Below are positions 1-9,844 of a stretch of 64,000 bases of DNA, in pieces. Position 1 is the stretch's first letter, and each line of letters starts with the position of its first letter. The position numbers and the translations under genes are program-made. The notes under the pieces are model-generated. The model did not search any database. It saw only the letters and a program-made list of their open reading frames with translations, and was not told the DNA's origin. Source of the stretch: an uncultured Acidobacteriota bacterium (lineage in GTDB: Bacteria; Acidobacteriota; Terriglobia; Terriglobales; Acidobacteriaceae); NCBI GenBank assembly GCA_903873705.1, contig CAIQPK010000077.1, positions 36,607-100,606 of the forward strand, in the 5' to 3' direction.

Positions 1-857
1 GAGCCGATACCAGCCAGGCCGAACGGCGCGAACTGCTGCCAGTTGGAACCCCAGTTTGCCGGGTGCACGTAGTGCGATCCGAGACCAAGCACGAAGAGCA
101 CCACCGCAACCTTCAGCACCACGATGAAGGAGTTGAACTTTGCTGATTCCTGGATGCCGATAGCCAAAATCGTCGTGACCACGAGTGCGATCACGAAGGC
201 CGGCAGATTTAAACCGATCTCGTGTCCAAACATGATCGGAGCATTCAGCAGGACGTGCGCGCGGGAAAGCATGTCAGCGGAGGGTGCAGCTTTCAGAACG
301 CCCAGTTGAGTGATGTACTCCTGGGTTCCTGGCGTCAGGCCAGGAAAGTTCGATGCCATGATCTGCCGGCCGACGTTATCAACAGCCACGCCCACCGCCG
401 TCCAATGGTCGTAGGCCAGCCAGAGCGGAAACTTGATGTGAAAAATCTGCATCAGCTCGATGAAGTGGTTCGACCATCCCGAGCTGACGGTGCTGGCACC
501 CATCGCATACTCCAGCGTAAGATCCCAGCCGATGATCCAGGCCACCAGCTCACCCAGCGTCGCGTAAGCGTAAGTATAAGCCGAACCCGCCAGGGGGATC
601 ATCGCGGCAAACTCCGCATAGCAGAGTCCTGCAAACGCGCAGCCCAGGCCCGATAAAACAAACGACAACATCAAGCTTGGTCCGGCGTAGTGCGCACCGA
701 GACCGGACAGCACAAAAATTCCCGCGCCGATGACGGCTCCGATACCTAGAGCAGTCAGCTGAAACGGTCCGAGCGTGCGCTTCAGGGTTCCCGCGCCCTC
801 GGCTCCAGCCTCAGCCATCAAAACCTTCATCGACTTAGTTGCAAAAAGATTCGCCAT
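1..857 (-). CDS. APC-superfamily amino acid permease (3' part lies outside the window)
   Basis: The reading frame runs leftward from an ATG at 855-857, preceded by a GGGAGACAG ribosome-binding site, and is still open at base 1, so about 285 codons are visible. The N-terminus starts MANLFATKSMKVLM, followed by the first-helix glycine signature IGAVIGAGIF typical of amino acid/polyamine/organocation (APC) permeases. Several hydrophobic helices follow, one containing AEFAAMIPLAGSAYTYAY, which resembles the cationic amino acid transporter subgroup. It would import amino acids across the inner membrane. It follows a second APC permease in the same direction with a 42-base gap and may be cotranscribed with it. 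The exact substrate cannot be told from sequence. Confidence 0.85.
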   Translation of the reverse strand, partial: MANLFATKSMKVLMAEAGAEGAGTLKRTLGPFQLTALGIGAVIGAGIFVLSGLGAHYAGPSLMLSFVLSGLGCAFAGLCYAEFAAMIPLAGSAYTYAYATLGELVAWIIGWDLTLEYAMGASTVSSGWSNHFIELMQIFHIKFPLWLAYDHWTAVGVAVDNVGRQIMASNFPGLTPGTQEYITQLGVLKAAPSADMLSRAHVLLNAPIMFGHEIGLNLPAFVIALVVTTILAIGIQESAKFNSFIVVLKVAVVLFVLGLGSHYVHPANWGSNWQQFAPFGLAGIG

Positions 858-899
858 CCGCTGTTCTGTCTCCCTGGCCTTATATCTTCAAGTGAATGT

Positions 900-2435
900 T
901 TATGCGGTAACGGTCTTCCGCAACGTCAACCAATACACCGGCAGTCCTAAAAGAACCAGGATCAGGCCCGGCCATGTGTACTGAGGCTTGTATCGCAACA
1001 GTACACCACAAATCCACAACGCCATCACAATGTACAGCGCCGGCAGCACCGGGTAGCCGAACGCCTTGTACGGGCGCGGTGCGTCAGGCTGCGTGCGGCG
1101 CAGTACGAACAGACCGATGATGGTCAGCGCATAGAACACCAGCACGGCGAAGATCACGTAATCCAGCAGGTCGCCGTAGCGGCCGCTGAGGCACAGAACG
1201 CAGCACCACGCCCACTGTATCCACAGCGAGTTGGTGGGCGTTTTCGACTTCGGGTTCAGCTTGCCGACGCTTTTGAAGAACAGCCCGTCCTTGCTCATCG
1301 CGTAATAAACGCGCGCGCCTGAGAGCAGCAGACCGTTGACGCAGCCGAAGGTTGAGATCAGGATCGCGCCAGCCATCAGCTTCGCGCCAATCGCACCGAA
1401 CGCCGCTTCCATCACTGCCGTGGCGACCCGGTCCTGCTGCGCGTACATGATGCCGCGGCCCATCACGTCGGTCGCCGTAGCCGAGCCCGACATTGGAAGC
1501 ACACTCAGGTAAACAAAGTTGCAAAGCACGTACAGGAGCAGCACCACACCCGTGCCCAGCGCCAGCGACAACGGAAGGTTTCGCTTCGGGTTCTGAATCT
1601 CGCCTGCGGTGAACGTTACGTTGTTCCAGGCGTCCGCCGAGAAGAGCGATCCCACCTGGACCACGGCGACGACCGTAAACGCACCCACCAGCGCCGACCC
1701 GCCGCCCATGCTGAAAAACGTGCCAATGGAGATCGGGTGCAGCGTAGAAAAGCCCGACCCTGCCCAGAAGTTATCCCAGTTAGGCCCGAAGTTCGCAGCC
1801 GTCGCCGCCACGTTCTTCGCCACCAGGCCTACCAGCACCACCGCTGCCAGCGCCAGCACCTTCGCACTGGTGAAGACGTTCTGGATACCCGCACCCAGCT
1901 TTACGCCGAGCGTATTGGTGAACGTCAGCAGCGTGATGATGATGAGGGCGGCGAGGTTGGCGGTGCTCAGACCAAGGTTTCCCCAGCTTTCGCTATGGAT
2001 GAGCCAGTTCGTCTGGCTGATGCTCGGGAAGAAGACGCCGAGAAACTTGCCGAAGCCCACGCCCACAGCCGCGATCGTTCCGGTCTGGATGACCAGGAAT
2101 AACGTCCAGCCATAAAGAAAGCCCCATAAGGGTCCGAGCGACTCACGCAGGTAAACGTACTGGCCGCCAGCTTTGGGCATCATGGCGGCAAGCTCGCCGT
2201 AGCTCAGCGCGCCGATCATGGTCATCACCGCTGTCACCAGCCACGCGGCGATCAGGAGCGCGGGCGAGCCCAGCGTTCGGCTCATGTCGGCCGAGACGAT
2301 AAAGATGCCTGAACCGATCATGGAACCGATGACGAGGGCCGTAGCAGAAAACAGCCCCATGCCCTGCACAAAGTGCGGGGACGTGGTCGTTTGAACGGAG
2401 GGAGAGTCCGGATTCTGTGGGTTCACGTTCCCCAT
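900..2435 (-). CDS. APC-family amino acid permease
   Basis: The 511-residue product is strongly hydrophobic with about 12 expected membrane helices, the normal size for APC amino acid transporters. After a short Pro/Ser/Thr-rich cytoplasmic tail, helix 1 carries the glycine-rich break IGSMIGSGIF near residues 36-45. The segment YGELAAMMPKAGGQYVYL is the conserved loop after helix 2. It belongs to a different subgroup from the neighbouring partial permease (LAT/YfnA-like rather than CAT-like), so the pair is probably not a recent duplication. It starts 6 bases after the thiE stop, which suggests one transcript with accB-accC-thiE. The substrate is unknown. Confidence 0.88.
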   Translation of the reverse strand: MGNVNPQNPDSPSVQTTTSPHFVQGMGLFSATALVIGSMIGSGIFIVSADMSRTLGSPALLIAAWLVTAVMTMIGALSYGELAAMMPKAGGQYVYLRESLGPLWGFLYGWTLFLVIQTGTIAAVGVGFGKFLGVFFPSISQTNWLIHSESWGNLGLSTANLAALIIITLLTFTNTLGVKLGAGIQNVFTSAKVLALAAVVLVGLVAKNVAATAANFGPNWDNFWAGSGFSTLHPISIGTFFSMGGGSALVGAFTVVAVVQVGSLFSADAWNNVTFTAGEIQNPKRNLPLSLALGTGVVLLLYVLCNFVYLSVLPMSGSATATDVMGRGIMYAQQDRVATAVMEAAFGAIGAKLMAGAILISTFGCVNGLLLSGARVYYAMSKDGLFFKSVGKLNPKSKTPTNSLWIQWAWCCVLCLSGRYGDLLDYVIFAVLVFYALTIIGLFVLRRTQPDAPRPYKAFGYPVLPALYIVMALWICGVLLRYKPQYTWPGLILVLLGLPVYWLTLRKTVTA

Positions 2436-2441
2436 ACCCTA

Positions 2442-3062
2442 TCACAAATGGTCGAAAAAGTCTCGGACAACCTGCCCGGGCGTCTGGCCGGTGGTAAAAA
2501 TCGCCGAGATGACGGCGACCGAATCGGCACCGGCGTCGATGACGCTGCGGGCATTCTGGAGGGTGATGCCGCCGATAGCAACCAGCGGCTTGCGCGTCAA
2601 AGCCCGCGCCTGGCGCACGCCTTCAACTCCTATCACCGGCTCAGTGTCGAGCTTGGTCGACGTCCCAAACACCGGCCCAACCGCGATGTAATCCGCTTCA
2701 CTGGCGTCGGCTGCGATCACCTGTTCCTCGTTGTGCGTTGAAACGCCGATGACACCACTGCCAACCGCGTGCTTTGCGTCGTGTGGCGAGAGATCGAGAT
2801 GACCCACGTGCACGCCGCTCCACCCTGCGAGTCTCGCCAGGTCGGCGCGGTCGTTCATGATCAACCTCGCTTGAGTGGCCGCGAAGACGCTGGAAAGTAT
2901 CGCTGCTGCGGTGAGCACTTCCTGCGGCGAGCCGTTCTTATCGCGATACTGCAATAGCGTCACGCCGGCATCGCGCAATTCCCTGGCGAAGTCAGCGAGT
3001 CCGACGCCGCGCACCTTCAGCACCCCGGCGTCGATGATCGGATACAGCGGCGGCAGCAGCAC
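2442..3062 (-). CDS. thiE: Thiamine-phosphate synthase
   Basis: This 206-residue TIM-barrel enzyme joins the pyrimidine (HMP-PP) and thiazole phosphate halves into thiamine phosphate in the cytoplasm. Family motifs are present in order: LLQYRDKNG (pyrophosphate-binding), NDRADLA, GVHVGHLDL, GVSTHN, ADYIAVGPVFGTSTK and AIGGI near the C-terminus. The start is GTG, three bases after the accC stop, with GGAG inside the end of accC as ribosome-binding site, so translation is probably coupled. The thiazole-forming thiG lies about 17 kb away. No thiC or thiD is seen in the window. Confidence 0.95.
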   Translation of the reverse strand: MLLPPLYPIIDAGVLKVRGVGLADFARELRDAGVTLLQYRDKNGSPQEVLTAAAILSSVFAATQARLIMNDRADLARLAGWSGVHVGHLDLSPHDAKHAVGSGVIGVSTHNEEQVIAADASEADYIAVGPVFGTSTKLDTEPVIGVEGVRQARALTRKPLVAIGGITLQNARSVIDAGADSVAVISAIFTTGQTPGQVVRDFFDHL

Positions 3063-3065
3063 GGG

Positions 3066-4439
3066 CTACTCCGCCGCAGACTTCTTGAATTCTTTCTGCC
3101 GTTCCAAAAAGCGCTCCATGAACTTTGTATCGAACGCGCCCGAACGGAATTCTTCATCCGCGAAAATCTTCTGATGCAGCGGAATCGTCGTATGAATGCC
3201 CTGCACCACGAACTGTGAGAGCGCGCGCTGCATCTTGTTCATCGCCTCTTCGCGATCCGCGCCATGGCAGATCAGCTTGGCGATCAGGGAGTCGTAATAC
3301 TGCGGAACCACGCCGTCCTGGTACATCGCCGTGTCGACGCGGACTCCGTTGCCGCCGGGAACATTGAACGCGGTGATCTTGCCCGGCGAGGGCGTGAATT
3401 TCTCCGGGTGCTCGGCATTGATGCGGCATTCGATGGCGTGGCCGATGATCTTTGGCACTTCGGGCACGATGTCAGGAAGCTTCTCGCCACTGGCAATGCG
3501 CAGCTGCGCTTTCACGAGGTCAACGCCTGTCACCATCTCCGTAACGCAGTGCTCCACCTGGATGCGGGTGTTCATTTCGATGAAGTAGATCTGGCCGTCC
3601 TCGTCCATCAGGAACTCAATCGTGCCGGCGTTCCAGTAGCCGATGTCCTTCAACGACCGCTTGATGACCTTGCCCATCTCTTCGCGCTGTTTCGGCGTGA
3701 TCTGCAGGCTGGGCGCTTCTTCAATCAGCTTCTGATGGCGCCGCTGAATCGAGCACTCGCGCTCGCCCAGCGACATGACATTGCCATGCTCGTCAGCCAG
3801 CACCTGGAACTCGATGTGGCGTGGCCGTTCGATGAACTTCTCCATGTACAGGTCGCCGTTCGAGAACGCGTTCAGCGCCTCGGTTGACGCCGCCTGGAAC
3901 GCTCCGGGCAACTCTTCCTTCGACCGCACGATGCGCATGCCGCGCCCGCCGCCACCGGCGACCGCTTTCAGGATCACGGGGTAACCCACGGTCTGCGCCC
4001 ACTCCAGCGCTTCACCTTCAGACCCCATCACGCCGTCCGAACCGGGCAGGATCGGCACCTTGGCCTTTTTCATTGTCTGGCGCGCGGTCGACTTCTCACC
4101 CATCATCCGCGTCACTTCCGGCGGGGGTCCGATGAACTTGATGTTCGAAGCCCTGCAGACCTCGGCGAAGTTGGCGTTCTCGCTCAGTAGGCCATAGCCG
4201 GGATGGATGGCGTCTGCGCCGGCGATTTCAGCTGCAGAAATCACCGCCGGCACATTGAGATAGCTGTCGGCGGACTTAGGTGGCCCAATGCAGATAGCCT
4301 CATCGGCGAAGCGTACATGCAGGCTGTTGCGGTCGGCCTCGGAGTAGACGGCGACCGTGCGGATGCCCATCTCCTTGCACGCCGAAATAACGCGCAGCGC
4401 AATTTCTCCGCGATTGGCAATCAGTACCTTACGAATCAT
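3066..4439 (-). CDS. accC: Acetyl-CoA carboxylase, biotin carboxylase subunit
   Basis: The 457-residue protein has the usual length and the three domains of biotin carboxylase: an N-terminal Rossmann-like part beginning [14 protein letters not shown], an ATP-grasp domain with the glycine-rich loop GGGGRGMRI near residues 162-170, and the catalytic segment [10 protein letters not shown] at about 288-297. It carboxylates the biotin carried by AccB using ATP and bicarbonate, the first half-reaction of malonyl-CoA synthesis for fatty acids. It follows accB by 32 bases, the standard accBC arrangement. Confidence 0.97.
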   Translation of the reverse strand: MIRKVLIANRGEIALRVISACKEMGIRTVAVYSEADRNSLHVRFADEAICIGPPKSADSYLNVPAVISAAEIAGADAIHPGYGLLSENANFAEVCRASNIKFIGPPPEVTRMMGEKSTARQTMKKAKVPILPGSDGVMGSEGEALEWAQTVGYPVILKAVAGGGGRGMRIVRSKEELPGAFQAASTEALNAFSNGDLYMEKFIERPRHIEFQVLADEHGNVMSLGERECSIQRRHQKLIEEAPSLQITPKQREEMGKVIKRSLKDIGYWNAGTIEFLMDEDGQIYFIEMNTRIQVEHCVTEMVTGVDLVKAQLRIASGEKLPDIVPEVPKIIGHAIECRINAEHPEKFTPSPGKITAFNVPGGNGVRVDTAMYQDGVVPQYYDSLIAKLICHGADREEAMNKMQRALSQFVVQGIHTTIPLHQKIFADEEFRSGAFDTKFMERFLERQKEFKKSAAE

Positions 4440-4471
4440 CTAGCGTCCTATTTTTCTGGTTCGTGCCTGGA

Positions 4472-4969
4472 TTACTTCTTGATGGCAAACAGCGGCTGTC
4501 CGTACTCCACCGGCTGACCGGCGGCGGGCATAATACGGACGACCTCGCCCGCGGCGTCGCTTTCGATCTCGTTCATCAGTTTCATGGCTTCAACAATGCA
4601 CAACACCGTGCCCACTTCCACGCGGTCGCCGACCTTCACGAACGGCTCAGCATCCGGCGATGGCGCGGAATAGAACGTGCCCACAATCGGCGACTTGACA
4701 ATGTGCGACCCGGCATCCGGGTCAACCGGGGCTGCCGCAGGCGCAGCCGGAGCCGCGCTCGCTGCCATTGCGGGAACCGATGCTCCGCCTTGCGAGGCCA
4801 TCAGCCGCGCCAGCTGGTTCATATCCAGCCCAGCAACGGGCGCCGGCGCGGTGCCCTCAAACTTGATGCGAACCTTCAGGTCCTTGCGCTCCATATCGAA
4901 CTCGGCGATCGCGTTCGCCTTCAGAAACTCCACCAGTTCGCGAAGCTCATTCAACTCATTGCCATCCAT
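4472..4969 (-). CDS. accB: Acetyl-CoA carboxylase, biotin carboxyl carrier protein
   Basis: At 165 residues this is a typical BCCP. A helical N-terminal part is followed by an Ala/Pro-rich mobile linker at about 62-85 and the C-terminal biotinyl domain with the biotinylation motif EAMKLMNE, in which Lys130 carries the biotin. It shuttles carboxyl groups from AccC to the carboxyltransferase. A good GAGGAG ribosome-binding site precedes the ATG. The carboxyltransferase genes accA and accD are not in the window. Confidence 0.97.
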   Translation of the reverse strand: MDGNELNELRELVEFLKANAIAEFDMERKDLKVRIKFEGTAPAPVAGLDMNQLARLMASQGGASVPAMAASAAPAAPAAAPVDPDAGSHIVKSPIVGTFYSAPSPDAEPFVKVGDRVEVGTVLCIVEAMKLMNEIESDAAGEVVRIMPAAGQPVEYGQPLFAIKK

Positions 4970-4996
4970 CGTGTCTTGCTCCTCGGTCTAACTGCT

Positions 4997-6100
4997 TTAT
5001 AACTCGATCCACGTCTTCGAACTGGCTGCCGTCAGCACATCGCCGCCGCGTGGGGTCACCAGCACTTCATCTTCAATACGTATGCCGAACGCTTCCGGGA
5101 TGTATACCCCCGGTTCAATTGTGATGACCATTCCCGGCTCCAGCACCTGAGTCTGCTTGGATGCCACCCGGGGGCCTTCGTGTATCTCCAGCCCGACGCC
5201 GTGGCCGGTGGAGTGCGTAAAAAACTTGTCCAGCGACTTTCTGCCAAAACGGGCCCGGCGCAGCACACCGCGTGCTGCTTCATCCACTTCGCCGCAGGTT
5301 GCTCCCGGCTTTACCGCCGCAACCGCAGCAACTTGCGCATCAAGCACCAGATGATACACGTCTCGCTGCTGCGGGGTGGCCTTGCCCACGTGTACCGTGC
5401 GGGTCATGTCGGAGCAGTAGCCGGCCAGCACCACACCAAAATCCAGCGTACAGAAGCCTTGTCTGGGCAATTTGGCTGCCGTAGCGCGGCCGTGTGGCAG
5501 GGACGAACGCTTGCCGCTGGCAACGATGGTCTCAAAGCTCATGCCATCGGCTCCGGCACGCCGGGCGGCCAGTTCCAGTTGCGCCGCCACTTCCATCTCC
5601 GGGATTCCCGGGGCGATCACCCTTAGCGCGACCTCGAACAACGAACACCCCACCTTCGCAGCCCGGCGCATCCGCGCAATCTCGTCGGCGTCCTTGACTT
5701 CGCGCAGCCGTGCGATCAAGCCATCCGCAGCCGTAAAGAAACTCCGGCGAATGTTACCGGGCAGGGCGGAACGCATGCGCGTCAGGGCGGCGACAGTCGT
5801 CTGGGCGGAGTCGAAGCCGCAGTTCTTGATTCCCTGTTCGGCGAGCCATTCGGTCGCGGCCACAGTGGCCGGCTTGGGAGAAATGGTGACCCTTAGGCCC
5901 TTGGCCTCGGCTTTGGCCTGTGTGGTGTACCGGCCGTCGGTAAACAGGACCGCCCGCGCCCCGGCCATTGCCAGCGCGCCGTTCGAGCCCGTAAATCCGC
6001 TCAGGTATCGCACATCGGGCGCATGCGTTACCAGCAAGCCGCCCACGTTGGCCTGGCCTGCGGCGGCTTGTGCGCGCCGTCTCCTCAACACTTCATTCAC
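4997..6100 (-). CDS. M24-family metallopeptidase (Xaa-Pro aminopeptidase-like)
   Basis: This is a pita-bread fold aminopeptidase of about 367 residues, expected to remove N-terminal residues next to proline. A creatinase-type N-terminal domain is followed by the M24 catalytic domain with the five metal ligands: the two Asp in [18 protein letters not shown], the His in [12 protein letters not shown], the Glu in VITIEPGVY and the Glu in RIEDEVLV. I place the start at the GTG at 6098-6100 (VNEVLRRRR). The longer frame to 6184 would overlap the divergent phosphoesterase gene and its extra residues look non-coding. It is upstream of accB with 27 bases between, so probably first in the operon. Confidence 0.9.
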   Translation of the reverse strand: MNEVLRRRRAQAAAGQANVGGLLVTHAPDVRYLSGFTGSNGALAMAGARAVLFTDGRYTTQAKAEAKGLRVTISPKPATVAATEWLAEQGIKNCGFDSAQTTVAALTRMRSALPGNIRRSFFTAADGLIARLREVKDADEIARMRRAAKVGCSLFEVALRVIAPGIPEMEVAAQLELAARRAGADGMSFETIVASGKRSSLPHGRATAAKLPRQGFCTLDFGVVLAGYCSDMTRTVHVGKATPQQRDVYHLVLDAQVAAVAAVKPGATCGEVDEAARGVLRRARFGRKSLDKFFTHSTGHGVGLEIHEGPRVASKQTQVLEPGMVITIEPGVYIPEAFGIRIEDEVLVTPRGGDVLTAASSKTWIEL

Positions 6101-6169
6101 ACCTCTGATTCTACCTTCCGAGCCCCCTCGCCGCCACGGTGACCCTTTCCCATCAACAGGAAGGAGAGG

Positions 6170-7066
6170 ATGGCCCCGTATCATGGAGGAGTGTTTGATC
6201 AGTCCGTTCGCCCGCCCCTATCCCTTACCCGCCGCGCCTTCATTGGCTCGGCATCCCTGGCCACGGCGGGCCTGGTTATTTACGCGGGCACGCATGCCCG
6301 CCACGAGCTGGAAACGGTTCGCCGCACGATTCCCATCCGCAACCTGGCGGACAGCTTTCGCGGCTTCCGCATCGTGCAGATCAGCGACATTCACCTCGTC
6401 GAATGGACCGAGCCGTGGTTCGTGCAGCGCGTGGTCGATGCTGCCAACCAGCTCAACCCCGACCTCGTCGTCCTCACCGGCGACTTCATCAGCCGGGGAC
6501 CCTATCCGCTGGCGACTGCTTACCGTGCCATGCCAGTGTGCGCGGAGATCCTCTCCGGATTGCGCTGCCCGCAGCGCTACGCCATTCTGGGCAACCACGA
6601 TGTCACGGTCGACTCGGGCATGGTGATCCGCTCGCTCGCGTCCGTTGGTATCCCCACGCTGGTGAACCACTACGCCGCCATCGAACGCGGTTCAGACCGT
6701 ATCTGGCTCTCGGGAGTCGACGACCCCGGCACCAGCGTTCCCGACCTGATGCAGGCGATCCCCCGCACCCCCGACGCGCCGGTCATTCTGCTGGCGCACG
6801 AGCCGGATTACGCGGACAGCGTGATCTCCCACCCAAGGGCGGGTCAAGTCGACCTGATGCTCTCCGGGCACTCCCACGGTGGGCAGGTACGCCTCCCACT
6901 TCTCGGGCCGCTGATCCTTCCTCCGATGGGCAAAAAGTACGTCGCAGGGCACTTCCAGCTCGGCAACATGCAGCTTTACGTGAACCGCGGCATCGGCACG
7001 GTGGGTCTACCGTTTCGACTGGATTGTCCTTCGGAGATTACCGAGATCACGTTGCAACAGGGCTAG
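6170..7066 (+). CDS. Tat-exported metallophosphoesterase (YaeI-like)
   Basis: The 298-residue product begins with a twin-arginine signal (TRRAFIGSA then a hydrophobic stretch), so it is probably exported folded and may stay anchored to the inner membrane. The calcineurin-like phosphoesterase motifs follow in order: ISDIH, LTGDF, GNHD, an HEPD segment and GHSHGGQ, which together bind a two-metal centre. Family members hydrolyse phosphodiesters such as lipid A precursors or nucleotides; the substrate here is unknown. The ATG has a strong AGGAAGGAGAGG upstream. It overlaps the convergent gene at 7047-7532 by 20 bases. Confidence 0.9.
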   Translation: MAPYHGGVFDQSVRPPLSLTRRAFIGSASLATAGLVIYAGTHARHELETVRRTIPIRNLADSFRGFRIVQISDIHLVEWTEPWFVQRVVDAANQLNPDLVVLTGDFISRGPYPLATAYRAMPVCAEILSGLRCPQRYAILGNHDVTVDSGMVIRSLASVGIPTLVNHYAAIERGSDRIWLSGVDDPGTSVPDLMQAIPRTPDAPVILLAHEPDYADSVISHPRAGQVDLMLSGHSHGGQVRLPLLGPLILPPMGKKYVAGHFQLGNMQLYVNRGIGTVGLPFRLDCPSEITEITLQQG

Positions 7067-7532
7067 AGTATTGCTCCTGCTGGCGCAGGTAGAGCTGATG
7101 CAAGTGATATTGGAAATAGAAGGTGCCCAGCAAGAAGGTCATCAACGGGTCAAGTTTCAGCGGCGTTGCGGTGACCTCGTTGAAGTAATACTCCAATTCC
7201 TCGCGAACAGTAAAAACGGCCATCAACTGAATGGCGAAAATGCTGATAAAAATCAGTACTCCCCAAAAGCCATGTAGAGATATCCAGGCAAACACGGGAG
7301 AAGGCATGAGCCCAATGAGAGCGTCGGCAACGCACCAACGGACAGCGCGAGAGGACGCATAACGCCCCTTCAACCAGGCAGCCTGCACCAGCAACCAGAT
7401 GCTCAACACGGCCACTGCGCTGGGGGTCCATCGGCCTAAATACAGGGAAAGTTTTAGACCAGTCACTATGGCCGCGACAAGCCACCACCATCCGATTCCG
7501 AGGAGGCGAGGGATACCAGCGGAATCTTCCAT
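7047..7532 (-). CDS. Small polytopic membrane protein, function unknown
   Basis: The frame encodes 161 residues with four likely membrane helices (roughly 13-31, 38-54, 66-86 and 88-108) and a more polar C-terminal third rich in Tyr, Leu and Gln. I do not recognise the family. The gene starts 3 bases after the end of the HTH gene on the same strand, so the two are probably cotranscribed, and it overlaps the convergent phosphoesterase gene. Hydrophobic, Trp-rich content and tight spacing make it a credible gene rather than a shadow frame. Confidence 0.65.
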   Translation of the reverse strand: MEDSAGIPRLLGIGWWWLVAAIVTGLKLSLYLGRWTPSAVAVLSIWLLVQAAWLKGRYASSRAVRWCVADALIGLMPSPVFAWISLHGFWGVLIFISIFAIQLMAVFTVREELEYYFNEVTATPLKLDPLMTFLLGTFYFQYHLHQLYLRQQEQYSSPVAT

Positions 7533-7535
7533 GAA

Positions 7536-7790
7536 CTAGCGTGCCCGGGCTACCGGCTTCTTTTTCTCCACCTGCACCGGAGGAGCCACCGACACACCGC
7601 TCTTCTCGTCCATCCAACCGTCCAGCAGGCTCTTACGGAAGCGCCACCGGTTCCCCAACTTGAATGCCGGCACAAAACCTTCAGAAGCGTAGCGGTAAAG
7701 CGTGTCCGCACTGATGCCGAGGTAATCCGCAGCCTGCCGGATGTCCATCACTTCCCTCGTCCCCATGTTGACTTGCGCTGATCCGGCCAT
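7536..7790 (-). CDS. Excisionase-type helix-turn-helix DNA-binding protein
   Basis: The 84-residue protein carries a MerR-like winged helix of the excisionase family: MDIRQAADYLGISADTLYRY, then FKLGNRWRFRKSLLDGWM, followed by a basic, Pro/Val-rich tail. Such small proteins act as transcription factors or recombination directionality factors. No integrase or phage gene is nearby, so a regulatory role is more likely. I chose the ATG at 7788-7790 because GGAGAA lies at the right distance. The open frame extends to 7943 but would run into the neighbouring hydrolase gene. Confidence 0.8.
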   Translation of the reverse strand: MAGSAQVNMGTREVMDIRQAADYLGISADTLYRYASEGFVPAFKLGNRWRFRKSLLDGWMDEKSGVSVAPPVQVEKKKPVARAR

Positions 7791-7842
7791 CGTCTTCTCC
7801 ACAAACCGTTGTGCGGGTTTTCTACCTACTCTGTACGGCGTC

Positions 7843-8952
7843 TCACCGTTGTACCCCGTTTTCCACAGGCTTACAAGAAGAATCGACGCCTTGCGCCACA
7901 CTTTTCTGCTCCCGGGCAAGCGGGGCTGTTGACCAGTTTGCAATATGGGGCGCCTCCACGTCGGTCGGTAGCCCGGGCTCAGGCGACCACAGCGGCACGC
8001 CCCGCTCCGCTGCTACAACCCTAATCCGCTCAATCGGTTGCCGCCAGGCGTGCAGGGCAAGGCTGAAGAGTCCCCAGTGGATGGGCATCAGCAATCCTGC
8101 CCTGACAGCCCCACCCATCGCCTCGAAGGCGCGTACGGCGTTATCCGGTCCAAGGTGGATCGCCTCCCACAACGGGTCGTAGGCGCCAATCTCCAGCATC
8201 GTCAGGTCAAAGCCGTTGTACTGAGCCGCAATTTCGGCAAAACCGTCCCACATACCGGAGTCTGCGCCGAAATAAATCCTATGCTTCGGGCCTTCGAAGA
8301 CGAAGGAACTCCACAGGGTCTTGAAGCGGTCCAGCACGCCCCTCCCCGAAAAGTGGCGAGCCGGCCATGCTGTCAGCTTTAGCTTCGAGCCTGACTCCTT
8401 ACCGGGAATTTCGGTGGATTCGGTCCAGTCGAGCTCCCGTATTTGTCGTGCAGGCACGTTGAACTTGCGCAGAAGTTCACCGACGCCCAGCGACGTCACC
8501 CAGACCGCCTTTGCGGCACAATGCAGCGTGGCCAACTGCCGAACGGTGTGCTCGCCCAGGTGGTCGAAGTGGTTGTGGGAAATGAGCACGGCGTCCAGCG
8601 AAGGCAGGTCATCGAGCCGCAGCGTCGGCGGGAAGAAGCGCTTGGGACCTGTCCACTGAAATGGGCTCACGCGCTGCTCCCAGATCGGGTCGACAAGCAC
8701 CCGAAAGCCGTCAATCTCGACCAGCATCGCCGAATGACCAAACCACGTCACGCGGAGGCCGGTAGCCGGCGGCGCAGCATAAACGCTCGGGTCGGTTCTG
8801 AACGTCGGCAAGGGCTGCTTCGGCACGCGCTCTTCGCGACCGAAGAGCATCCGCGGCAGTACCTTCAGCGAAACGCTAAGGAATTCCAGTTTCGTGGGCA
8901 CGGGGTTGACGAAGTTCCGCCCCGATTTTTCTGCGTGTTTTAAATAGCTCAT
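7843..8952 (-). CDS. MBL-fold metal-dependent hydrolase (UlaG/NAPE-PLD-like)
   Basis: The roughly 369-residue protein has the metallo-beta-lactamase fold of the lactonase/phospholipase-D-like branch: TWFGHSAMLVEIDGF then LVDPIWEQR, the metal-binding HNHFDHL motif, a later histidine in WPARHFSGR, the acidic ligand in YFGADSGM, and the final MPIHWGLFSL. Family members hydrolyse lactone or phosphodiester substrates. The start is uncertain: ATG at 8952 (MSYLKHAEKS) is used here, but a GTG at 8991 directly after the upstream gene is also possible. The C-terminal 40 residues are polar and not conserved-looking. Confidence 0.85.
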   Translation of the reverse strand: MSYLKHAEKSGRNFVNPVPTKLEFLSVSLKVLPRMLFGREERVPKQPLPTFRTDPSVYAAPPATGLRVTWFGHSAMLVEIDGFRVLVDPIWEQRVSPFQWTGPKRFFPPTLRLDDLPSLDAVLISHNHFDHLGEHTVRQLATLHCAAKAVWVTSLGVGELLRKFNVPARQIRELDWTESTEIPGKESGSKLKLTAWPARHFSGRGVLDRFKTLWSSFVFEGPKHRIYFGADSGMWDGFAEIAAQYNGFDLTMLEIGAYDPLWEAIHLGPDNAVRAFEAMGGAVRAGLLMPIHWGLFSLALHAWRQPIERIRVVAAERGVPLWSPEPGLPTDVEAPHIANWSTAPLAREQKSVAQGVDSSCKPVENGVQR

Positions 8953-9004
8953 CCAGTCGATTGGATGCGCCGCAGCACACTCGCGAACCACCCTGTAGAG
9001 GGTC

Positions 9005-9844
9005 TTAGGGCAAGAAATAGAACGGGTTGGGCAATTTCACGCTGACCTCGGCGCGCGGTTCCCCGTTCAGGTCACTCCACTGGTCGCCCACGTTCAGGAC
9101 GATGCGGTAGCCCTCTGCGGTAATCTGCCGGCGCCGGCCAGATTTATACACCAGCGTGCTCATCCGTTTTTCCTCGTCGTTGCGCAGGTAGAGGCCCTTC
9201 CAGCCGTGATATCCCGCCGATTCCAGGTTGCGAGCGGTGGCTTCGAGCTGGCCATCAGGGCGTCCCGTGATGAAAAAGACGTCCAGTCCCGCGGCCTTCG
9301 CGTGATTGAAAAGCCGCACGGCGCCGGGGATGGCGACCGCCGCTGCCGGACTGACGATCCAGTCGTCGTTCAGGCTCCGTATGAACCCATAGTCCTCACG
9401 TTGCATCTCGCAGTAACCCGTGAGGGAGGTCTCGTCGATATCGAAGACGACGGCGAGCTTGTCGCCCTTGTGTCGCGTTGCCAGCTGACGATCCAGCGCT
9501 GCTTCGGCACGCTTGTACTGCGCGTCGATGTCAGCCCAGTAGCAGCCGATCTCGCCCACGCAATCGGCGTAATCGGCAAGCCGATAGCGCGCAAGCTCGA
9601 AGTTTTCCATCGGCGTGGTCGCGGGCAGGGTAGATGCATCGGCTGCGCCGGCGGCTTCAATCGCCTCAGCCTTTGCCACCGACATGCGCGTAGCGGGATT
9701 AGGTGGTGGTGCGCCAGGCTTGCACACCGGTGGCCCATAGTGATCTGTCGGCACCACGGGCGCCTGTGCAGCTCCCATCGTTACACACAGCAGCATTGCC
9801 GCTGCCAGTCGCACCATCGTTACGCGCCGTTCACTTGTTCTCAA
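9005..9844 (-). CDS. HAD-superfamily acid phosphatase (class B / lipoprotein e(P4)-like), secreted
   Basis: The product has an N-terminal signal peptide (VRLAAAMLLCVTMGAAQA) and a HAD phosphatase domain with the nucleophile motif VFDIDETSL, the second motif FITGRPDG and an acidic motif near the end (NVGDQWSDL). It should act in the periplasm on phosphomonoesters such as nucleotides. The start used is TTG at 9844, which overlaps the stop of the upstream acyl-CoA ligase gene and has GGAG seven bases upstream. An ATG at 9817, right before the signal peptide, is the alternative. Coupling to the ligase gene looks likely. Confidence 0.87.
   Translation of the reverse strand: MRTSERRVTMVRLAAAMLLCVTMGAAQAPVVPTDHYGPPVCKPGAPPPNPATRMSVAKAEAIEAAGAADASTLPATTPMENFELARYRLADYADCVGEIGCYWADIDAQYKRAEAALDRQLATRHKGDKLAVVFDIDETSLTGYCEMQREDYGFIRSLNDDWIVSPAAAVAIPGAVRLFNHAKAAGLDVFFITGRPDGQLEATARNLESAGYHGWKGLYLRNDEEKRMSTLVYKSGRRRQITAEGYRIVLNVGDQWSDLNGEPRAEVSVKLPNPFYFLP

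Noticed and set aside
5472..6626. 384-codon plus-strand open frame across the peptidase and the phosphoesterase start
   Set aside because: It overlaps two genes with catalytic motifs in other frames and is rich in Ser, Arg and Pro.
7536..7790. The excisionase-type protein as part of an integrated element
   Set aside because: No integrase, attachment repeat or phage gene is nearby; the flanking genes are ordinary chromosomal ones.
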